From positions 1 through 31,186 of the forward strand of contig CAKULG010000024.1 of NCBI GenBank assembly GCA_934667105.1: DNA of 31,186 bases, read 5' to 3'. Under the pieces are notes generated by a model. It saw only the letters and a program-made list of their open reading frames with translations, did not search any database and was not told where the DNA came from. The translations under genes and the position numbers were made by a program. The stretch is from an uncultured Clostridia bacterium. Lineage in GTDB: Bacteria > Bacillota > Clostridia > Christensenellales > Aristaeellaceae. Every line of letters begins with the position of its first letter. The stretch's first letter is position 1. Of the stretch, positions 1 to 8,214 are shown piece by piece.

Positions 1-3000
1 CCCCCCTGATCGGTGGCGGAGAATAGATCGCCTAAAAGAATCTGGTTCCCCTCGTCCGCGCCGCTCTGGATGTTGATTTTGCCCCCCGCCTCCAGGGAGA
101 TTTCCCCCGTGGAATCCAGCCAGATGCCCGACCCGTTCACCGTCACGCTGCTTGTTTTCACGCTGCGGGCCGGGTCTTCGGGGGAGGGGCTCCAGTCCGT
201 TGCCCGGGAGCCGCGCTCCAGCTTCAGCCCGCACACGTCCAGCACCCGGCCGCTTGTGCTGTTTCGCGCACGCAGCCAAAGCTCCTTGCCGGTGGGCACG
301 GTCGCCCAAGCGCCCATGGTAAAGGTGACCCAATATCGCTTCCAGTCGCTGGTTACGTTAAAGGTATTGGCCCCGCCCGCGTCCGTTCCCGCCGTGCCCT
401 CGCTGGAAACAGAGGTGCAGGGGTACGCGTAGCCCGTAATCAGCGCCTGGGCCGCGCCCGAGCCCTTGGCCCAAAAGGACAGGGTATAGCTCTCGCCCGG
501 CTGGAAGGCGTAGGCCATCTTGAATTGCAGCGCGTTTGCGTCCGAGGTGTTTTCCCCGCGCCGCACGGCGAAGCCGTTATAGGTTTCCGTTTGCAGCGCG
601 CCCACAATGGTGTAATTCGCCCCGCCATTACCGCCGTAGGCCCTGGTATCCAGCATCAGGTTCACGCCGCCGATCTGCAGCCCGTCCAGCTCCGTTTTCG
701 TGGCCCGGAGGCCGATGTCCGTCGCGTTCTGGGCGATCTGCGTTTCCGCCGCGGAAACGCGCCCCTCCACCGCGCCCACCTTCAGGTTAATGCTCTTGTT
801 GCTGGATAAATCCAGGTCGCTGCCCACGGAAGCGGCCAGCTGCTGGGTGGTGATGGTATTTGCGGCGATCTTGTCCGCCGTCACGGCGTTTGCCGCCAGC
901 TTGTCCGCCCCCACCGCCCCGGCCAGGATTTTATTGGCTGTCACCGCGTTTGCCGCGATTTTTTCCGCCGTCACGGCCTCCGCCACGATCTTGGCCGCCG
1001 TCACTGCGCCGTCCTTGATCTTCTCCGTTTCCACGGCCCCGTTTACGATCTTCACCCCGGAAATGGCCCCGTCCTCGATTTTGTCCCCGCCCAGGGTGGG
1101 AATGCGCTGGCCGTTGATGGTGCCCGCGGTGATGTTGTCGGCGTTCAGGTTGTTGATGTTGATTTCGGCGGCGTTGATGGTGCCCGCCGTGATCTTGCTG
1201 GCGGTGAGGCCCACGATCTTCGCGTCGGTAATGCTGCCGTCGGCGATCTGCGCCGTGCCCACCACCCCGTCCGCCAGAATGCCGCTTTCGGCGGTGACGG
1301 TTCCGGCGGCAATCTTTTCCGCCGTGATGGTGCGGGCCGCGATTTTCTCCGCCGTCACCGCCCCCGCCGCCAGCTTGGCCGCCGTCACAGAGCCTGCGGC
1401 CAGCTTTTCCGCCCCCACCGCCCCCGCCTTGATCTTATCCGCCTCCACGGCGCTTGCGGCCAGCTTCTCCGCGGTAATCGCCCCGGCCTTGATCTTATCC
1501 GCCTCTACCGCTCCGGCGGCGATTTTGTCCGCTTCGATGGCCCCGGCCTGAATCTTTTCGGCGGTAATCGCCCCGGCGGAAAGCTTCTCCGCCGTCACGG
1601 CTCCGGCCTTGATTTGATCCGCCTCCACGGCGTTGGCCGCCAGGTTGCGGGTCACGATGGTTTGACTGCCGATCATACTGCCCGTCAGGCTTTCCAGGGC
1701 GATCTTCCGGGTATCCAGCATGCCGCCGCCTGTAAGCGCGCCGCCGCGAAGCAGCTCCGCCGTGTTAATCACGCAGGCGGATTCGCAGGAAAAGCCCTGA
1801 TCCCAGGCCATAGCGTGCTCCATAATGGTGGTTTCCAGGGCGTTGCCCGCCCGATCGGTCAGAAGCAGGCGCGTGCCGATTTCCACAGCGGGATCCCCCC
1901 GCCAGCGTACCCGCACGGAACGCCAGGCCGCCCCCGTCAGGGCGGCTTTCAACCCCTGGGTCAGGGCCGCCGCCAGGGCCTGGCCCCGAACGAACAGCGG
2001 GTTATCCTCCAAATACAGGGTGTTTCCGGGCAGTTCCGGCAAGCTTTCCTCCACGGCGGCCGTCAGGCGGTCGCCGTCGTCCCGGGCGTTTCTGGGCAGT
2101 ACGGACAGGCGGTTAAATTGAAAGCCACGTTCGTCCAGGTTCTTTTCCAGATAGCTTTCGGGCGTGAGGGTCAGCAGGGGCGTTTGCTTCCATGCGTCCG
2201 CAATGGTCAGGCGGCCCGAGCGGGCGATATAGGCGAAGCTGCCCCCTGCGGCGCACACAAAGGCCAGCGCCTGACGCAGGGCGCATTCCTCCCCCCAATC
2301 GGGCTGGACGGATACCACGGCCAGGCGATTGCAGGCCAGCACGCCGGTGGATTGCAGCCCCGATTGGCGAATGATTTCGGAAAGCACCTGGGAAAGCGTG
2401 GCGGGGTAGGTCAGCCCGTCCTGGAATTTCCGGGCCATGGCGTTGGCCATTTCATCATAGGCGGTCAGGCGGAGGGCGGGGCCGTTTTCCATGCCCTCCA
2501 GCTTTTCCACGATATATTTGCCAGCAGGGGCGTAGACCATCTCTCCCGCCGTGCGCAGGCCGATTTCCATTTCAATTTCCGCGCCCAGCAGCGCGGCGCT
2601 TCCCCGCAGCGCGCCCCCGGGGTTCCATTCGCCCTGGGCGTTTGCCAGGGCGATTTCCAGCAGCGCGCTGGACGCCGTACCCAGCAGAACGCCCTGGGCG
2701 CAGCCCGCGTGAATTTCCCAGGCCAGGATATGCTCCGGCTCCAGGGGCTGGCGCTTACCGCCGGGATAGGTAATCATGCCCCGGGGGCGCACCTCCCGCC
2801 GGGGAGCCAGGGCCGCCGCCCGGTAGGCGCTCTCATCCCGCTCCGCGCCCGCCCCCGCCTGATAAACCACCTCGATCACCGCGCTTTTCACCTGGCAAAC
2901 CGAAATATGCCCCCCGGCGGCCCCCGTTTCGCCCAGGGCGCGATAGGAAAACAGCAGCGAGAAATCCGCAAAATTTCCCTCCGCGTCGGCCTGGAACTGA

Positions 3001-3239
3001 TCGGTCACATCCAGGGCGGCGGCGGCCTGGCCCGCAATTTTCAGCACGCCGCCCGAATAGCCCATAGCGGCCGTCACGATCAGCGTCGCTGATTGCACCG
3101 TGGAGCCCGCAGGCAGCGCCGACGCGCCGAAGCGCTTCATTTCCTGGGCCATGGAGGGGGTGGTGAAGCTCCCATCCTCCCGGGTGATCCAGGAGGAACA
3201 CAGGGTAAAGGGCGCAAGCGCCAATTGCATGCTCGCCAT
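1..3239 (-). CDS. Phage tail tip hub / tail fibre protein with 10-residue repeats (partial, runs off left edge)
   Basis: The frame is open from an ATG at 3239 to the window edge, giving about 1079 residues with no stop seen; the C-terminus is missing. A good ribosome site (AAGGGGG) precedes the start. Residues 1-110 look like a small beta-rich domain. Residues about 155-400 resemble a baseplate hub or tail-tip domain, including a YDEMANAMARKFQDG segment of the kind seen in Gp18/Gp27-like hub proteins. Residues about 530-800 are a run of 10-residue repeats of the type AVTAEKIAAG. Residues about 865-1005 resemble the carbohydrate-binding modules found in phage tail proteins, starting near IGGVNLMLDTRAYG. 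The protein probably joins a tail-tip hub to a trimeric receptor-binding stalk. The domain reading rests on pattern memory, while the repeats and frame are seen directly. It is the last structural gene visible in the operon. Confidence 0.8.
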   Translation of the reverse strand, partial: MASMQLALAPFTLCSSWITREDGSFTTPSMAQEMKRFGASALPAGSTVQSATLIVTAAMGYSGGVLKIAGQAAAALDVTDQFQADAEGNFADFSLLFSYRALGETGAAGGHISVCQVKSAVIEVVYQAGAGAERDESAYRAAALAPRREVRPRGMITYPGGKRQPLEPEHILAWEIHAGCAQGVLLGTASSALLEIALANAQGEWNPGGALRGSAALLGAEIEMEIGLRTAGEMVYAPAGKYIVEKLEGMENGPALRLTAYDEMANAMARKFQDGLTYPATLSQVLSEIIRQSGLQSTGVLACNRLAVVSVQPDWGEECALRQALAFVCAAGGSFAYIARSGRLTIADAWKQTPLLTLTPESYLEKNLDERGFQFNRLSVLPRNARDDGDRLTAAVEESLPELPGNTLYLEDNPLFVRGQALAAALTQGLKAALTGAAWRSVRVRWRGDPAVEIGTRLLLTDRAGNALETTIMEHAMAWDQGFSCESACVINTAELLRGGALTGGGMLDTRKIALESLTGSMIGSQTIVTRNLAANAVEADQIKAGAVTAEKLSAGAITAEKIQAGAIEADKIAAGAVEADKIKAGAITAEKLAASAVEADKIKAGAVGAEKLAAGSVTAAKLAAGAVTAEKIAARTITAEKIAAGTVTAESGILADGVVGTAQIADGSITDAKIVGLTASKITAGTINAAEININNLNADNITAGTINGQRIPTLGGDKIEDGAISGVKIVNGAVETEKIKDGAVTAAKIVAEAVTAEKIAANAVTANKILAGAVGADKLAANAVTADKIAANTITTQQLAASVGSDLDLSSNKSINLKVGAVEGRVSAAETQIAQNATDIGLRATKTELDGLQIGGVNLMLDTRAYGGNGGANYTIVGALQTETYNGFAVRRGENTSDANALQFKMAYAFQPGESYTLSFWAKGSGAAQALITGYAYPCTSVSSEGTAGTDAGGANTFNVTSDWKRYWVTFTMGAWATVPTGKELWLRARNSTSGRVLDVCGLKLERGSRATDWSPSPEDPARSVKTSSVTVNGSGIWLDSTGEISLEAGGKINIQSGADEGNQILLGDLFSATDQG
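835..1645 (-). repeat. About 20 tandem 30-bp (10-residue) coding repeats in the tail protein
   Basis: Read on the minus strand, the translation repeats a 10-residue unit with consensus [AST]-[VI]-x-[AT]-[ED]-K-[IL]-x-A-[GN]. Examples are AVEADKIKAG, AITAEKLAAS and AVGAEKLAAG. A less regular stretch interrupts the array around 1090-1260 (INAAEININNLNADNITAG). The units are degenerate at the DNA level, so this is a protein-level repeat, not a fresh tandem duplication. Such repeats are typical of fibrous stalks in phage tail proteins. Confidence 0.85.
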
Positions 3240-3251
3240 CGTTTTTCCCCC

Positions 3252-3608
3252 TTACCTTTCCACCAGCGTTAATTGAATATCGGTATAGCCAACCGGCGTA
3301 TCCCCCGCGTAGCGCAGCGGGCCGCAGGATACGCCCTCCCGCAGATATTCCCCGGTATAGGCCGCGCCGGTTTGGGGATCCGCCGCCGTGACGGAAAGAA
3401 AGGTATCGGCGTTCACCGCCCCCAGCAGCCGCGCCGCCGCTTCCGCCGTGAGATAGCCCCAGCCGCATTCCAGCGTGCGCCGCTGGGCCAGCCGATCCAT
3501 CACCACCCGCCCCGCCGCGTTCATTTCCAGCTTGCCCACATCGCCGTAGTGAAAGCGCATGCGCTGAGGGACGGGCATAGCCAGGCCGTTAATCGTTAAA
3601 ATTGCCAT
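3252..3608 (-). CDS. DUF6711-like phage tail protein
   Basis: This 118-residue protein begins MAILTINGLAMPVPQRM and ends YTDIQLTLVER. The opening strand with a small N-terminal motif, the central GWGYLTAEAAARLLGAVNADTFLSVTAADP-like turn (read here only in part) and the QLTLVER end recall the DUF6711 family of siphophage tail genes; this is family recall, not a search. The ATG at 3608 is chosen because AAAGGAGA lies 7-8 bases before it. An earlier ATG at 3626 overlaps the stop of the preceding gene as ATGA but has a poor ribosome site. It sits just upstream of the tail hub gene, as expected for a tail-tip or distal-tail accessory protein. Confidence 0.7.
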   Translation of the reverse strand: MAILTINGLAMPVPQRMRFHYGDVGKLEMNAAGRVVMDRLAQRRTLECGWGYLTAEAAARLLGAVNADTFLSVTAADPQTGAAYTGEYLREGVSCGPLRYAGDTPVGYTDIQLTLVER

Positions 3609-3622
3609 ATCGCGCTCTCCTT

Positions 3623-3823
3623 TCATTTGGCCATGCCGCCGCCCGTCATGCGGCCGTAGGCCTCCTGGGCCAAGGCGGTGGCCTTGCCCAAGGGGATGCT
3701 GCCAAAGGTAAAATTCACAGGCGTTTCCTGGGCCGTGTTGGCCGCGATCTGCCGCAGCAGGGCCAGCGCTTCCTGCATCAGCGGCTCCAGGCCGCTTTTG
3801 CCTTCATGGATGCCTTCCTCCAT
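3623..3823 (-). CDS. Small phage ORF at the tape measure position (possible tape measure remnant)
   Basis: This 66-residue ORF has an excellent ribosome site (AAAAGGAGG, spacing about 7) and lies directly after the tail tube gene. In long-tailed phages that slot holds chaperones and the tape measure protein. The N-terminal half (MEEGIHEGKSGLEPLMQEAL) is helical. The middle, QIAANTAQETPVNFTFG, resembles the tail-end segments of tape measure proteins, which often have a helix ending in I-x-x-NT before a beta strand. It may be the surviving end of a deleted tape measure gene, a chaperone, or an unrelated small virion protein. Nothing in the sequence decides between these. That it is a gene is well supported by the ribosome site and tight packing; its role is a guess. 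Confidence 0.6.
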   Translation of the reverse strand: MEEGIHEGKSGLEPLMQEALALLRQIAANTAQETPVNFTFGSIPLGKATALAQEAYGRMTGGGMAK

Positions 3824-3836
3824 ATCGTTCCTCCTT

Positions 3837-4250
3837 TTATTCCACCGTCGCCGCGCCGGAGAGCCGCAGCGTGGCGCTGAAGCGCAGCGCGCCGTTAACC
3901 TCCGCCGCGCCGATGGAATAGCTTTGGATAAAAGCGCTGAAGCTGGCCTTGGTCTGATCGGGAAAAACGATTTCAAAATTCTCCGTTTCGCGCCCGGCAT
4001 ACAGCGCCATCAGCTTTTTCTGGCCCCCGTCGCCGGGAAGGAAAAAGCCGGCCAGGGCCAGTTCCCCCGCATCCCGATAGCCGGGCATATATTGGCGATA
4101 GCCGCTCGGGGAATCCAGAGTGGTCACATCGATAATTTCGCTGACGGGGGTGATTTCCCCAATGCGGGTCAGCTTGCCGATCGTTACGGCGGTTCCGCTG
4201 GCGGGGACAATTTTCAGGGTTGTTCCCTGACCGTTCATCATTTCTGCCAT
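3837..4250 (-). CDS. Phage major tail tube protein
   Basis: This 137-residue protein begins MAEMMNGQGTTLKIV. The pattern of a short strand (TLKI), then IGKLTRIGEITPVSEIIDVTT, a SGYRQYMPGYRDAGELALAG core and a late FSAFIQSYSIGAAEVNGALRF segment matches the tail tube fold of lambda gpV/siphophage type. The tube forms the inner conduit of a non-contractile tail. The ATG at 4250 is preceded by GGAAAGGAAACACAA; a longer frame starting at 4343 lacks such a site and overlaps the previous gene. No sheath gene is present, so a contractile tail is unlikely from what is visible. Confidence 0.8.
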   Translation of the reverse strand: MAEMMNGQGTTLKIVPASGTAVTIGKLTRIGEITPVSEIIDVTTLDSPSGYRQYMPGYRDAGELALAGFFLPGDGGQKKLMALYAGRETENFEIVFPDQTKASFSAFIQSYSIGAAEVNGALRFSATLRLSGAATVE

Positions 4251-4275
4251 TTGTGTTTCCTTTCCACCCTCGGGG

Positions 4276-4638
4276 CTATTGGCTGATCCGGCCCTGGGGA
4301 TCCAGCACCGCCCGATAGCATAACGTTTTCTGCCTGCAACCATCCGCCTGGGCGTCCCGGCATAGGGTTCGGGCCAGGCCCAGGGCGGTCAGGGCCTTTT
4401 CCACCGCCGGGGCCAGCGCGTCGGCTTCCTGGGTTGTTTCCGCGTAGAGGTCGATCTGATACAGGATTTCCGTCAGGTATTCCTGCCCGTCCGCCTGGGC
4501 CAGGGGATGATTCTGGATTTCCTGAAACACGGCCAAGGGCGGCGCCGCCTCCGCCGCAGGATAAACCTGGTAAACCGCCGCCTTGCCCGCCAGCGCGCCC
4601 TCCAGCGCCTGACAGACCTGCGGCCTGATATTCTGCAT
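4276..4638 (-). CDS. Phage tail completion / terminator protein (DUF3168/gp17-like)
   Basis: This 120-residue protein begins MQNIRPQVCQALEGALAGKA. It has the order typical of tail terminator or completion proteins: an N-terminal helix, a YQVYP...PLAVFQEIQNH strand pair, then a strand LTEILYQIDLYAETTQEAD followed by a helix ending in a conserved hydrophobic core. Such proteins cap the tail tube and join it to the neck. The ATG at 4638 is used because a G-rich site lies just upstream and the start falls just after the stop of the preceding gene at 4656. Longer readings from 4785 run over that neighbour. The family is assigned by position and strand pattern only. Confidence 0.65.
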   Translation of the reverse strand: MQNIRPQVCQALEGALAGKAAVYQVYPAAEAAPPLAVFQEIQNHPLAQADGQEYLTEILYQIDLYAETTQEADALAPAVEKALTALGLARTLCRDAQADGCRQKTLCYRAVLDPQGRISQ

Positions 4639-4655
4639 GGCCTTTTCCCCCCCTT

Positions 4656-5006
4656 CTATTCCGCGTTGCCGGAGACAAAGCCGGTTTTCTCCACAATAGC
4701 CTCCACATACCTCGGCCATTGACGAACAAGCAGCACCCGCCAGGGAGGCCGCTGCCCCCCGGCAGGATAGCTTTCCCGCAGCCACACGCCGTCCCCCGGG
4801 GCCACGGCTGCCCCTCGGGGCAGCAACAGCCGCCAGGCGGCGCTGGGCCGCAGGCCGTAGGCTCGGGCTTCCCGGCTGAAGCTGATGGGATACAGGGCGG
4901 CGCGCAGGGCCTGGGCCGCGCCAAAGCGAGCGACCCCCTCGGCCAGCGCCGTTTTCACGTGCTGAACCGAGGCCAGGCGCACCTCCATCTGATAACGTCC
5001 GCGCAT
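4656..5006 (-). CDS. Putative phage head closure / minor capsid protein
   Basis: This 116-residue protein begins MRGRYQMEVRLASVQHVKTA. The second half contains GDGVWLRESYPAGG followed by PPWRVLLVRQWPRYVEAIVE, a beta-rich layout resembling small head-closure or minor capsid proteins. In this position (after the gp6-like connector and before the tail terminator) such a protein usually stops the filled head and binds the tail. The start at 5006 lies 1 base past the TGA of the upstream gene (5010-5008), with GGTGGGGG before it. A second ATG at 4988 is possible. Homology is tentative; gene status is firm because of the packing and clean frame. Confidence 0.55.
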   Translation of the reverse strand: MRGRYQMEVRLASVQHVKTALAEGVARFGAAQALRAALYPISFSREARAYGLRPSAAWRLLLPRGAAVAPGDGVWLRESYPAGGQRPPWRVLLVRQWPRYVEAIVEKTGFVSGNAE

Positions 5007-5007
5007 A

Positions 5008-5313
5008 TCAATCCCCCACCTTCGCCAGCCGGTAGGGGCGCAGCAGCGCCTTAATATCCTCGGGCAGCATATCCACCACGGCGGAAACGCCGCCCTCGGT
5101 ATGGCTGCTTTCCCCTTCCATGCCCAGGCGATGAAAGGCGATGGCCGCCAGGCGCACCACGGCGCTTTCGCACGCCTCCGGCACGCTGGGCCGCCCCAGC
5201 CAGGCGGCGGCCTGCGCCGCCGCCTCCTCCAGCAGATAGGAAAGCAGCGCGTCCTGGCTGCCGTCGGCAATTTCAGGCAGCCGCGCCTTGAGCCGCGTCA
5301 GCTGTTCCTCCAT
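5008..5313 (-). CDS. Phage gp6-like head-tail connector protein
   Basis: This 101-residue, almost entirely helical protein begins MEEQLTRLKARLPEIADGSQ. It fits the gp6/gp15-like connector family: a first helix with QDALLSYLLEEAAAQAAAWL, a conserved acidic turn before CESAVVRLAAIAFHRLGMEGE and a glycine-rich linker before a final helix. Connectors of this kind form the ring below the portal. The ATG at 5313 has AAGGAGG at ideal distance; a longer reading from 5418 runs into the coat gene and is rejected. It follows the major coat gene by 10 bases. Confidence 0.75.
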   Translation of the reverse strand: MEEQLTRLKARLPEIADGSQDALLSYLLEEAAAQAAAWLGRPSVPEACESAVVRLAAIAFHRLGMEGESSHTEGGVSAVVDMLPEDIKALLRPYRLAKVGD

Positions 5314-5323
5314 AGCGCCCTCC

Positions 5324-6436
5324 TTAGCCCAGGGCCCGGACGGCCAGCTCGGGATACAGCGTCTTGAAGCCGTAGAGCACATCCATGGACAGCATCTCCC
5401 GCTTGTGCTGCATATCATAGCCCTTTACAACGCGCAGGGACACGCCGTTGTAATTGGTCACATAGCTTTCCACGCCGCCGGGAGCGGTGAGCGGGCGGGT
5501 GACGAAAGCGAAGGCCAGGGGATGGAAGCACAGGTTGGCGGTATGGCTGGGCGTCAGGGTAACGTCGGCGTTATCCGCCAGGGTGGGAAGGGCGGGCGAT
5601 ACCTGTACATCGGCGATGGCGTTATTGCTGGCGGCGGCGCTGTCCTTCACCACCACATAGCTCTTACCCGCGATGGAAAGCAAATCGCCCTTCACCAGCT
5701 TGCCCGTCAGAGCCGTGCCGTCCAGGGAAAGGGAATGGCTGCCCGCCTGCACCGCGCCGTTCACCTTCACCGCCTGGGCGGTGACGATTCCCGTTTCATG
5801 ACGGCAGACGGCCTGGCTCATATAATGATCCATGCCCATCACGCGGCCGATGCTGCCTTCCCGAAGGGCCTGAGTGGAACCGGATTTTTCCGCGTGGACA
5901 ATGGCGTCCAGGGCGGTAAAGGCGGCGTCCGCCTCGGGATCCCAAACCGCCACGCGGCCGGAGACGGGAGCCTTGAGCTGATTCAGTTTTTTGCGGACCT
6001 GGGCGAAGGCGGAAAGCGTAGAGGGGGTCTGCCCCGCCTGGCCCACATGCTCGTAAATATCCTGATACAGCTTCAGGCCGTCGGCGTTGATTTTTTCCGC
6101 CAGGGCGGCGGCGGCGGGCTCGATGAACACCCGGGTCAGATCCTCGATTTGGGTGGCTCCCTGAAGCGCCTCGATGGCCACATCCACGGTAGCGATCCGA
6201 TCCAGCGTCACATCCACGGTGGATTCTCGGATATCCTCGGCGGTCACGCCCGCGCTGGGATCAAAATCCTTGGCCTCCAGCACGATGGGCTTGCGCACCT
6301 GGATGGTATCGCCCCTTCGGGAGGCGAAATCATCGGAATAATCCTTGTAGATCAGATTGGGAAACACCAGATGATCGATAAGCCGGGGCAGCGCGGCGCG
6401 CGCGAAATCCTTGATGGTGACAAAAGAATTAGCCAT
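5324..6436 (-). CDS. Major capsid protein, P22 coat (gp5) type
   Basis: This 370-residue protein begins MANSFVTIKDFARAALPRLI. It carries the landmarks of the P22 gp5-type coat family: an N-terminal arm followed by a YKDYSDDFASRRGDTIQVRKP segment, a central insertion-like region (about residues 220-290), and a C-terminal FAFVTRPL...VTNYNGVSLRVVKGYDM...MDVLYGFKTLYPELAVR block. Its length is somewhat below the 430 residues of P22 coat. It builds the icosahedral shell by the HK97 fold. AAAGGAGG precedes the start. It follows the scaffold gene as in P22-like and many clostridial phages. The C-terminal block is the strongest evidence and is seen directly. Confidence 0.88.
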   Translation of the reverse strand: MANSFVTIKDFARAALPRLIDHLVFPNLIYKDYSDDFASRRGDTIQVRKPIVLEAKDFDPSAGVTAEDIRESTVDVTLDRIATVDVAIEALQGATQIEDLTRVFIEPAAAALAEKINADGLKLYQDIYEHVGQAGQTPSTLSAFAQVRKKLNQLKAPVSGRVAVWDPEADAAFTALDAIVHAEKSGSTQALREGSIGRVMGMDHYMSQAVCRHETGIVTAQAVKVNGAVQAGSHSLSLDGTALTGKLVKGDLLSIAGKSYVVVKDSAAASNNAIADVQVSPALPTLADNADVTLTPSHTANLCFHPLAFAFVTRPLTAPGGVESYVTNYNGVSLRVVKGYDMQHKREMLSMDVLYGFKTLYPELAVRALG

Positions 6437-6457
6437 GTTTGTTTTCCTCCTTTAATT

Positions 6458-6889
6458 TCAGTGAAACTGCGCCAGGGCGGCGTAGTATTCGGCGTCGGAC
6501 AGCTCGCCCGCTGGACGGACGGGGATCACCTTGGGCGCGGAAAGCAGCAGCCGTTCCTCCACCCCCTGCTGCACAGCGGCGCGGAAGGCCTCCTCCAGCA
6601 GGGCGATTCCCTGCTCCATGCTCTCCGCGTCGGCAAAGCGCAGGGCCTCGGCCAGGGCGGGGGGCAGGCCGTGGGCCGCCAGACGTTCCCGGGCCAGGGC
6701 GGCCATTTCCCGCTGGTGCAGTTCCTCCTCCCGCTGGTTCAGGGCCTGGCTGCGGGCCTGCTCCTGGGCCTCGCCCTGGGCCAGGCGTTCGGTTAGCTGC
6801 CGGGCCAGGGCGCCGAGCTGCTCCTCCAGTTCCGTCCGGGTCAGCGGCGCTTCCGCCGCCTGGGTTTCCATTTTCTCCTGTTCATTCAT
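6458..6889 (-). CDS. Phage capsid scaffolding protein
   Basis: This 143-residue protein begins MNEQEKMETQAAEAPLTRTE and is very rich in Glu, Gln, Ala and Arg. Residues about 20-75 form a long predicted coiled coil (LEEQLGALARQLTERLAQGE onward), followed by a LAAHGLPPALAEALRFAD segment and a C-terminal helix. This is the layout of gp20/DUF4355-type scaffolds: a coiled coil and a short coat-binding end. It overlaps the end of the portal gene by 8 bases, and AAAAGGAGG precedes the start. Scaffolds fill the procapsid and leave or are cut during maturation. Position between portal and coat supports the call. Confidence 0.8.
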   Translation of the reverse strand: MNEQEKMETQAAEAPLTRTELEEQLGALARQLTERLAQGEAQEQARSQALNQREEELHQREMAALARERLAAHGLPPALAEALRFADAESMEQGIALLEEAFRAAVQQGVEERLLLSAPKVIPVRPAGELSDAEYYAALAQFH

Positions 6890-8192
6890 GTTCGTTTTCC
6901 TCCTTTTGTTGATGGGGTTCGGTCTGCCGGGGCGTATCCTCCATAAAGGGCAGCTGGGATAAGAGCACCTGCCGGGGCACCATGCCCTCCAAGGTTTTCA
7001 CCATCTGGGCGGTTTCCAGGGCGTTTTCGGGCAGGGCGCGGGTGAACAGGATGCGGATATTCTCTTCCTCCAGGGACCTGCCGCCCTTCACCGCCAGGAA
7101 ATAGCCATAGCAGCGCAGCCGCTCCCGCAGCCCCTCCCGGAACCAGCGCTCCTTGCGCCGGGTTAATTGTTCCAGGCCCAGCAGCTTGTATTTCATGGCA
7201 ACGCCGCTGGAATTGCCCGCAAAATTTTCATCCGACAGATCGGGCACCATGGAGAACTTGTGAATATCCTTTTCCAGGGCGGCGCGAAGCGCCTCCGCCC
7301 CCTGGCCGCCGGAGGGCTTGCTCAGGTATTGCGCCCCCGCCTCCCGGTCGGGCAGATAGAGCAGCTTATCCTGCCGCAGCTGCTGGCCGGGGGTGCGCCC
7401 CCGCTCGTCGGCCTCCAGCCGCGCGCCGTAGACGATCAGCAGCGCGTCCACCAGCTGCTCCTGATCATTCACCCGATCGGATTGCAGCGCGTCGTAAGCG
7501 TCGATGAGGGAAAGCACGCATTCTACATCGCCGGTTTCCTCTTCATTGTTCCAGTATTCGATCAGGGGTACGCGGCCAAAGTAATGGGGCGCGCGGGCAT
7601 AGGGCGCGCCGCGAAGCAGACTGGCAAAATCCGCCGCCCGGAAGGAAAGGCATTCCGTTTCGGTGTACACCTGGGCCTCATACCCCCGAGGCCTGCCGCC
7701 TTCATCCACGACGGGATGAAAATGCACGCCGAAAAGGGGCTGAGCGCTAGCGTCGTCGGAATAGACTACGAAGGCGGTTTGGGGCTCCAGGGCGGCGGAG
7801 CGGGGCTGGGCCTCCCCGTCGGCGTAGATCACCTCTACCCCCTTGCCATAGAGGGCGGCCTGGCGCGCCAATTCAATATCCACTCCCGCCGCATTGGCGC
7901 GCTGATAAGCCCGGCGCAGCGCCTCTGCGGCAGGGCCCTCCCCCTGATAATGCACCGCCGCGCCCACCAGATAGGCCGAGGCGATGGTGACGATATAGCG
8001 GGCGTAGGCGTGGGCAAGCTGATGATTGGGCATGCCCTCGGGGCGGGCGCGGCGGGTGATGGGGGCGCGAAGGGCGTAAGCGTCCCGCAGGCGGGTCAGC
8101 CGTTCCGTGCCCCGCAGATGTTCGTTCAGGCAGCCCTGAAGCAGCTTGCCCGTCAGGCCGCCCTCCAGGATCGCCCTGTCACGGGTAATCAT
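6882..8192 (-). CDS. Phage portal protein, SPP1 gp6 type
   Basis: This 436-residue protein begins MITRDRAILEGGLTGKLLQG. It shows the SPP1-gp6-like portal pattern: NHQLAHAYARYIVTIASAYL (the conserved early helix), LARQAALYGKGVEVIYADGE, PQTAFVVYSDD, and later a NNEEETGDVECVLSLIDAYD segment leading into the crown and stem helices with DLSDENFAGNSSGVAMKYKL. The portal forms the ring through which DNA enters the head and to which the terminase docks. Length is in the usual 400-500 range. An AAAAGGAGG site precedes the start at a slightly long distance. It follows the terminase gene and overlaps the scaffold. Confidence 0.88.
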   Translation of the reverse strand: MITRDRAILEGGLTGKLLQGCLNEHLRGTERLTRLRDAYALRAPITRRARPEGMPNHQLAHAYARYIVTIASAYLVGAAVHYQGEGPAAEALRRAYQRANAAGVDIELARQAALYGKGVEVIYADGEAQPRSAALEPQTAFVVYSDDASAQPLFGVHFHPVVDEGGRPRGYEAQVYTETECLSFRAADFASLLRGAPYARAPHYFGRVPLIEYWNNEEETGDVECVLSLIDAYDALQSDRVNDQEQLVDALLIVYGARLEADERGRTPGQQLRQDKLLYLPDREAGAQYLSKPSGGQGAEALRAALEKDIHKFSMVPDLSDENFAGNSSGVAMKYKLLGLEQLTRRKERWFREGLRERLRCYGYFLAVKGGRSLEEENIRILFTRALPENALETAQMVKTLEGMVPRQVLLSQLPFMEDTPRQTEPHQQKEENEHE

Positions 8193-8214
8193 GTTTCTCT
8201 GTTTCCTCCTTTTT

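Noticed and set aside
5288..6796. Plus-strand open frame of about 500 codons in the phage region
   Set aside because: It is the shadow of the coat and scaffold genes, which carry clear family motifs and ribosome sites. The same holds for plus-strand frames at 1614-3092 and 8146-9699.
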